The position numbers and the translations under genes were made by a program. Positions 60,224 to 64,000 of a stretch of 64,000 nt of DNA are shown here, in pieces. The stretch covers positions 26,193,188 through 26,257,187 of the forward strand of contig JACGWO010000012.1 in the NCBI GenBank assembly GCA_034509735.1, read 5' to 3'. The notes under the pieces are model-generated. The model searched no databases, was not told the DNA's origin, and worked only from the letters and a program-made list of their open reading frames with translations. Source of the DNA: Sesamum alatum (taxonomy: Eukaryota; Streptophyta; Magnoliopsida; Lamiales; Pedaliaceae). Numbering within the stretch: the stretch's first letter is position 1; each line of letters begins with the position of its first letter.

Positions 60224-60806
60224 CTCGATGCGGTGTTGGATATGGACATGGATACAGCTCGGACACGGCATAGGCGTGTCCGAATTTTTTATTTTTATTT
60301 TTTAAAAAAAAGGACACGGTGTTAACGTGTTCGACACGTTTTGGACACGTTTATATTTATTTTTATAATTTTAAATAGTTTTGTACTAATTTTTTTTTAA
60401 AAGAGTTTTAGACAACATTAAAAAGAAAAAATAATTCACTTCTCTCCAACTAAAAAAATTGATATGGAATTACTAAAAATCGAGAGACGATCATTATAAT
60501 TTAACTAATTTGGATGATTTTTTTTTCATTACGTGCTTTTTAAAATAAACTGATTATATATATATATATATTTAAAATCATGTATTTTTGGTTAAAAATT
60601 TAGACATAAGACATGCTTATTTTATATTTTATCTTGATGTATTTCATATATCATATTTTAATTTTATGAGAAATTTAGAATATATATATATATATATAAT
60701 ATAATATTTAGCCATGTCAGTGTCGTGTCGTGTCGTGTCCTAGATTTTTAAAATTTTCCGTATCGTTGTGTCCGTATCGTATCGTGTCCGTGTCCATGTA
60801 TCATAG
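60224..60806. mobile_element. Inverted-repeat element rich in 'gtgtcc/ggacac'
   Basis: The left side carries 'ggatatggacatggatac', 'tcggacacggcat' and 'ttggacacgttt'; the right side carries 'tgtccgtatcgtatcgtgtc' and 'gtgtccatgtatc', the inverse. The interior is AT-rich with (TA)n tracts. It looks like a non-autonomous inverted-repeat transposon with degenerate subterminal repeats. Superfamily is unresolved. Confidence 0.5.
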
Positions 60807-60940
60807 CTTAGAATTGTTGCATCCGTTAAAATTTGAACCTATTTTTTATTTGTTTTAAATATTTATTGTATTTAATATATGCACGTCATGTATATAAAAT
60901 ATTATTTAAATAAAATAAATGGCATCATCATTTCTGTACA

Positions 60941-61397
60941 TGATGTGGAGATACAAAGGGATTCCTGAAAAATCCCTCGTGTTAAGCATTCTCCGAAAAT
61001 ATAAGAGGGTATTTAGATATGAGTCTTCTGACTGCACCCGAAGCTCACCTGATTCTTCAAAAGGACGAGAATACGAGACAATACATCTATACGAGGCCGA
61101 CTCAATAAAGATATGTGCTACAATAAAGTGAGGGTAGCAGCAACAAGAGGCCTTGTTTTAAGAAATCTACGAGCAGATCAAAAAGAATCTACAAATCTAT
61201 TTTACTCTCCCAATCATCATTGCGAAAATCTCCGCCAGATCTCACAAAAATATGGATCGACCCGTAAGAATACAAGGTGGTGGCACGAAGTGATCCTATA
61301 AATACTTGCATCTCTAGCAGCTTAAGGAGGAGATTAAGAAAGGAAAAAAAACAAATAATCTATTTTACTTGAATCAATTCGATTTCCCATCACTTCA
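60941..61397 (+). mobile_element. Solo LTR (457 bp) with exact 5-bp target duplication
   Basis: It starts TGATGTGGAGAT and ends TTTCCCATCACTTCA, with TG...CA termini. GTACA flanks it at 60936-60940 and 61398-61402. A promoter TATA (tataaata) at 61297-61304 puts transcription on the plus strand. Short ORFs inside are incidental. It is a different family from the LTR at 41842-42213. Confidence 0.85.
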
Positions 61398-61578
61398 GTA
61401 CATATAATATGTATATATTGAATAAAATAGCAATTATAATCCTGCTAAAGTTGCAATAAAAATACTAGTGGAAATTTTGATTTGAGCAAAGATATATATA
61501 TATTCATGCACTTGTGAAGTATGATCGATCTAGAAAATGAGTTTGTATTTGTTTGTTTCTTTTTCTTTTTATTTATTA

Positions 61579-61609
61579 ATTATTATTATTATTATTATTA
61601 TTATTATTT
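61579..61609 (+). repeat. (TTA)n microsatellite
   Basis: About ten ATT/TTA units. Confidence 0.85.
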
Positions 61610-61820
61610 TCGGACATTGTGTTGTTGAACGAGGACCCCCTTTATCGTGTCCACTCATTTAATTGTAACTTTATGTAATTTTCATGCACAAAGAGTTGGA
61701 AAAATACCACATCAAATGTTAATTTCGAGCCTCCAAGTTTGACTTCTTCGTGCCAATCACGTCTTAGCCTTATTATTAAAGTTGAGACTTCATAAACAAG
61801 TTCGAGTTCATAGGTTGAAA

Positions 61821-61946
61821 TCCCATCAAACGTGTGGATATTTATCCCACCTTATATAAGTGTTTGTTTCGTTTTATGTGAATTGTTGTAATTTGTTTAT
61901 TGTTTTTAGTCATATTGAAGTCCCATCAAACGTGTGGATATTTATC
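61821..61946 (+). repeat. Exact 26-bp direct repeat, 100 bp apart
   Basis: The 26-mer beginning 'tcccatcaaacgtgtggata' and ending 'tttatc' occurs at 61821-61846 and 61921-61946 without a mismatch. The first copy is preceded by SINE-like 'ggttgaaa'. It may be a target duplication around a 74-bp insert or a recent local duplication. Confidence 0.7.
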
Positions 61947-61970
61947 TATATATATATATATATATATATA

Positions 61971-62129
61971 ATTCTTTGAGTTGAAAGCGATGAACTTTAT
62001 TAATTGAAGTAAAGTCATTACAATCAGTCCTGTTGAATAGTAATATCGAACAGACAATTACAACAATCATATCCTGATCAATAATATCACATAAATTAAA
62101 TTTAAATAACACATTACTATTATAGTATA
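61971..62129 (-). mobile_element. SINE copy truncated by a retrotransposon
   Basis: The tail 'ttattaattgaagtaaagtc' and the body with 'caacaatcatatcctgatca' match the SINE at 39500-39765 up to 'ctattatagtata'. There the LTR at 62130 begins, so the retroelement inserted into the SINE. Confidence 0.6.
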
Positions 62130-62504
62130 TGATGGAGTGAAATTTGGGAAAGACGTAGCCTAAGCACGTGCACCAATCGTCACAAAGAAGCTCAACGAAA
62201 ACAAGAATATAAAGAGTAAGATTTCTATATTCATTCAAAAAGTATCTAAAATAATAAGATTCACCCCTTATTTATAGTAAATTCTATGGGGTGAAATTAC
62301 AATGTTGTCCCTCAACTTCCCTCAATCCTACGGCCTAAATTAAATTGTCGAGGGTGTTTTCGTCACTTCACGTGCCCCACCTTCTTTTCAACTTCCATTC
62401 CTTCAACTTCCCTTCAACCTCCATGGAGGGCTTTAGTGCAATTATCTAGAAATCCTAGGGGCCTTCTCGTAAATTCCCTCATTTAGCTTTTCTTCTCCAT
62501 ATCA
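62130..62504 (-). mobile_element. 3' LTR (375 bp) of a Ty3/gypsy-type retrotransposon
   Basis: Read on the minus strand it begins TGATATGGAGAAG and ends CACTCCATCA, the same family as the solo LTR at 41842-42213, including the TATA region. The adjacent internal sequence on the minus strand, 'gaaagttggggggctac', is a plausible polypurine tract directly before the LTR. This marks the 3' LTR; the rest of the element extends right beyond 64000. Confidence 0.8.
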
Positions 62505-62744
62505 GTAGCCCCCCAACTTTCAAACGTTTCCTTGGAAGTTTGGAAGTTCCAATTAGTAAGTTAACTCTGATTCAAATTCTTCCTTTTAGTAGTGGATAAA
62601 TTGATTTAGAATAGGCTTCTTTTTCAAAAACTCCATTCGTCTTAGAAGTCTCTTCTTTCCCGGATTCTTTTTCAAACAAGTTCTATTCCTGTTGGGATCT
62701 TTTCTTCTATTCTTCCTTCTTGAGTTAGGATTTTTCCTTCTCTC

Positions 62745-62755
62745 TATATATTGGT
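62745..62755 (+). promoter_or_regulatory. TATA-like box for the antisense retroelement ORF
   Basis: 'ctctatatattgg' lies about 245 bp upstream of the ATG at 62995 on the plus strand, antisense to the retroelement. It is a weak prediction. Confidence 0.3.
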
Positions 62756-62994
62756 GGTGCCATATTCAATTCGTCATCGTGCTCCATCTTTCTTTTTTGC
62801 CTTTTCCGTCTTCAAGAATAAAGAATGTCGAGGCGTCTTGGCTCGGGTATTTAGTTCATCATCTTTTTCCCTGCTTCACCTAAATTTCCGTTCTTCGTCT
62901 TTGTGTCTCCAAAAAGAAAAAACATCCCCGTATTTAGTCCAAATTCTCAAGAAAAAAGACTCCATTTTTATTCCCGAAAAGAAACCTTCGCGTC

Positions 62995-64000
62995 ATGTCG
63001 AGCAACGCCGGGAATACTTGGGGGAGAGTATCGACGCCGAGTCGGAGCCGGGGGACGCCCCGACATGGTGCTGGTCGAGGCGGGGCGCCTCGACCAGAAT
63101 TTTGCCGAGGCGCTGTGCCTCGGCCAGATCTTGGCCGAGGTGTTGATCCTCGGCTGAACCCTGGCCGAGGGGCGTCTCCTTCACATCCTTTAGCTCCTCA
63201 TATTAATCCGGATATCGTGGACTTTGATCATGAAGTGATTGAAGCAATTCGGAATCCTCCTACTTGTCCGTCGCCTTCCCTAAATCCTTCATTCGAGTCG
63301 AGTTCACAAGAAACTCCCCCACTCTTATCTCCTCTTGCAATTGACATTGTTGATTCCAGTTTAGACGGAACTGAATCCTCTTCAGTCCCCCACTCCAAGT
63401 CTCGCGGTCGTATTATGGACGTTGACAATTGTCATAGTTGTGTGAGTCTCGAAGAGTTCCGTCTTCTTGAAGCCAGTGTCAACGCCTCTTCTGAATTCAC
63501 CCTCTTGTTGCCTAGCGTTGACGATAGGATCAAGTTCCCTCCTCCTGGGTTCTTCACAGCGTACCTATCGTTTTTCTCCTCTGGTTTTACACTTCCCCCA
63601 CATCCTTTGCTACTTAAGATCATTACCTGCACTACTTTAAGCATCATCCAATTCACCCCCAACTCCTTTGTAAGTTTTAGGGGGTTCCTCCAACGCTTTG
63701 AATAGCTTGATTTGACCCCTTCTTTTGAGGCCTTCTATTTCTTATTTACTGTTAGAAAGGTGCCCAATGACTCCTACTTTTATTTCTATCCCTGGGGGGT
63801 TGCAAAATTCTTGAGGGTGGTGTTTCCTCAAAGGGTCCCTAGAAAGAAAAGTTCCTATTCGTAAAGGACTTGGCTTGGGGATTAGCATCCCCTTGGGGGG
63901 AATCATCTTTTGTGCCTTACCCCGTTCCTGATCTTCGTCTATCCTTCATTGGGGTTGGTCTGTTCGATCAACTTTTTGACGTCAAAACTTTAGGGCCTGT
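62995..64000 (+). pseudogene. Antisense ORF of a Tat/Grande-type element, 'gypsy-type transposon' domain, decayed
   Basis: A 236-codon ORF (62995-63705) runs opposite to the LTR's transcription. It has a Gly/Arg/Pro repeat region (residues 13-62), a Ser/Pro-rich acidic middle, and then FPPPGFFTAYLSFF, SGFTLPPHPLL and QFTPNSFVSFRGF. This pattern fits the Pfam 'putative gypsy type transposon' domain (PF04195). A stop (TAG 63703-63705) interrupts it. The same frame goes on for about 45 family-like codons. After a run of six G (63794-63799) the coding signal moves to the next frame, with one more stop (63840-63842), to the window edge. It is thus at least one frameshift and two stops short of intact. 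Antisense ORFs between pol and the 3' LTR are known from the Grande/Tat lineage, which fits this position. Its function is unknown in the family. Confidence 0.65.
63065..63177 (+). repeat. 30-bp GC-rich tandem repeat, about 3.7 copies
   Basis: Copies begin 'cctcg' at 63088, 63118 and 63148, with a partial copy before the first. Each unit contains 'gccgagg' and 'cctcgg', which are inverse to each other, so the array can fold into hairpins. It is in frame (30 = 10 codons) and codes for a PRP-GRG-type peptide repeat in the antisense ORF. Confidence 0.75.

Noticed and set aside
60919..61301. Two plus-strand ORFs of 60-70 codons
   Set aside because: They lie within or across the solo LTR at 60941-61397 and have no homology.

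Overview
This window is nuclear DNA of a flowering plant, almost certainly a eudicot. Coding exons are split by short AT-rich GT-AG introns, intergenic DNA is very AT-rich and full of small transposon relics, and every recognisable protein belongs to a plant family. I cannot name the species from sequence alone; an asterid would be my weak guess. There is no sign of organelle, bacterial or viral DNA.

Layout. 0.6-4.6 kb (minus): a nine-exon zeaxanthin-epoxidase-like FAD monooxygenase of 468 aa with no FHA domain. 4.7-11 kb: a cluster of foldback (long terminal inverted repeat) elements, several with 9-10 bp target duplications, one of them split by a CACTA-type MITE. 11.6-17.7 kb (minus): a ten-exon EMSY-LIKE gene (ENT plus Agenet/Tudor). 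18.2-19.8 kb: more foldback elements. 20.2-22.6 kb (plus) and 24.5-27.0 kb (minus): two intronless G-type lectin receptor kinases facing tail to tail. 28.6-31.9 kb (minus): a seven-exon NAK-family Ser/Thr kinase, with a 5'-UTR intron reaching to about 33.7 kb and an apparent one-base insertion in the catalytic HRD motif. 34-49.4 kb: gene-free, AT-rich DNA with foldback elements, tRNA-like SINEs, CACTA-like MITEs and a solo LTR. 49.7-52.6 kb (plus): a six-exon O-fucosyltransferase-family gene. 53.8-57.2 kb (minus): a five-exon UPM1 (uroporphyrinogen-III C-methyltransferase) gene. 59.4-59.5 kb (minus): a 52-codon ORF that looks like a real short plant protein gene with its own TATA box. 60-64 kb: an inverted-repeat element, a second solo LTR with intact target duplication, and the 3' LTR end of a Ty3/gypsy-type element (minus) carrying an antisense ORF with a 'gypsy-type transposon' domain, as in the Tat/Grande lineage. 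That element runs off the right edge.

The genes do not form a functional cluster. They cover carotenoid-type oxidation, chromatin reading, surface perception, an endocytosis-type kinase, Golgi glycosylation and sirohaem synthesis. The two lectin kinases are a local duplication. The most informative parts are the nested transposons, dateable through their target duplications, and the possible frameshift in the NAK kinase. I did not find a clearly new molecular system. The best candidates for follow-up are the short 52-aa gene, the antisense retroelement ORF with its 30-bp GC-rich repeats, and a compact unexplained GC-richer island near 47 kb.
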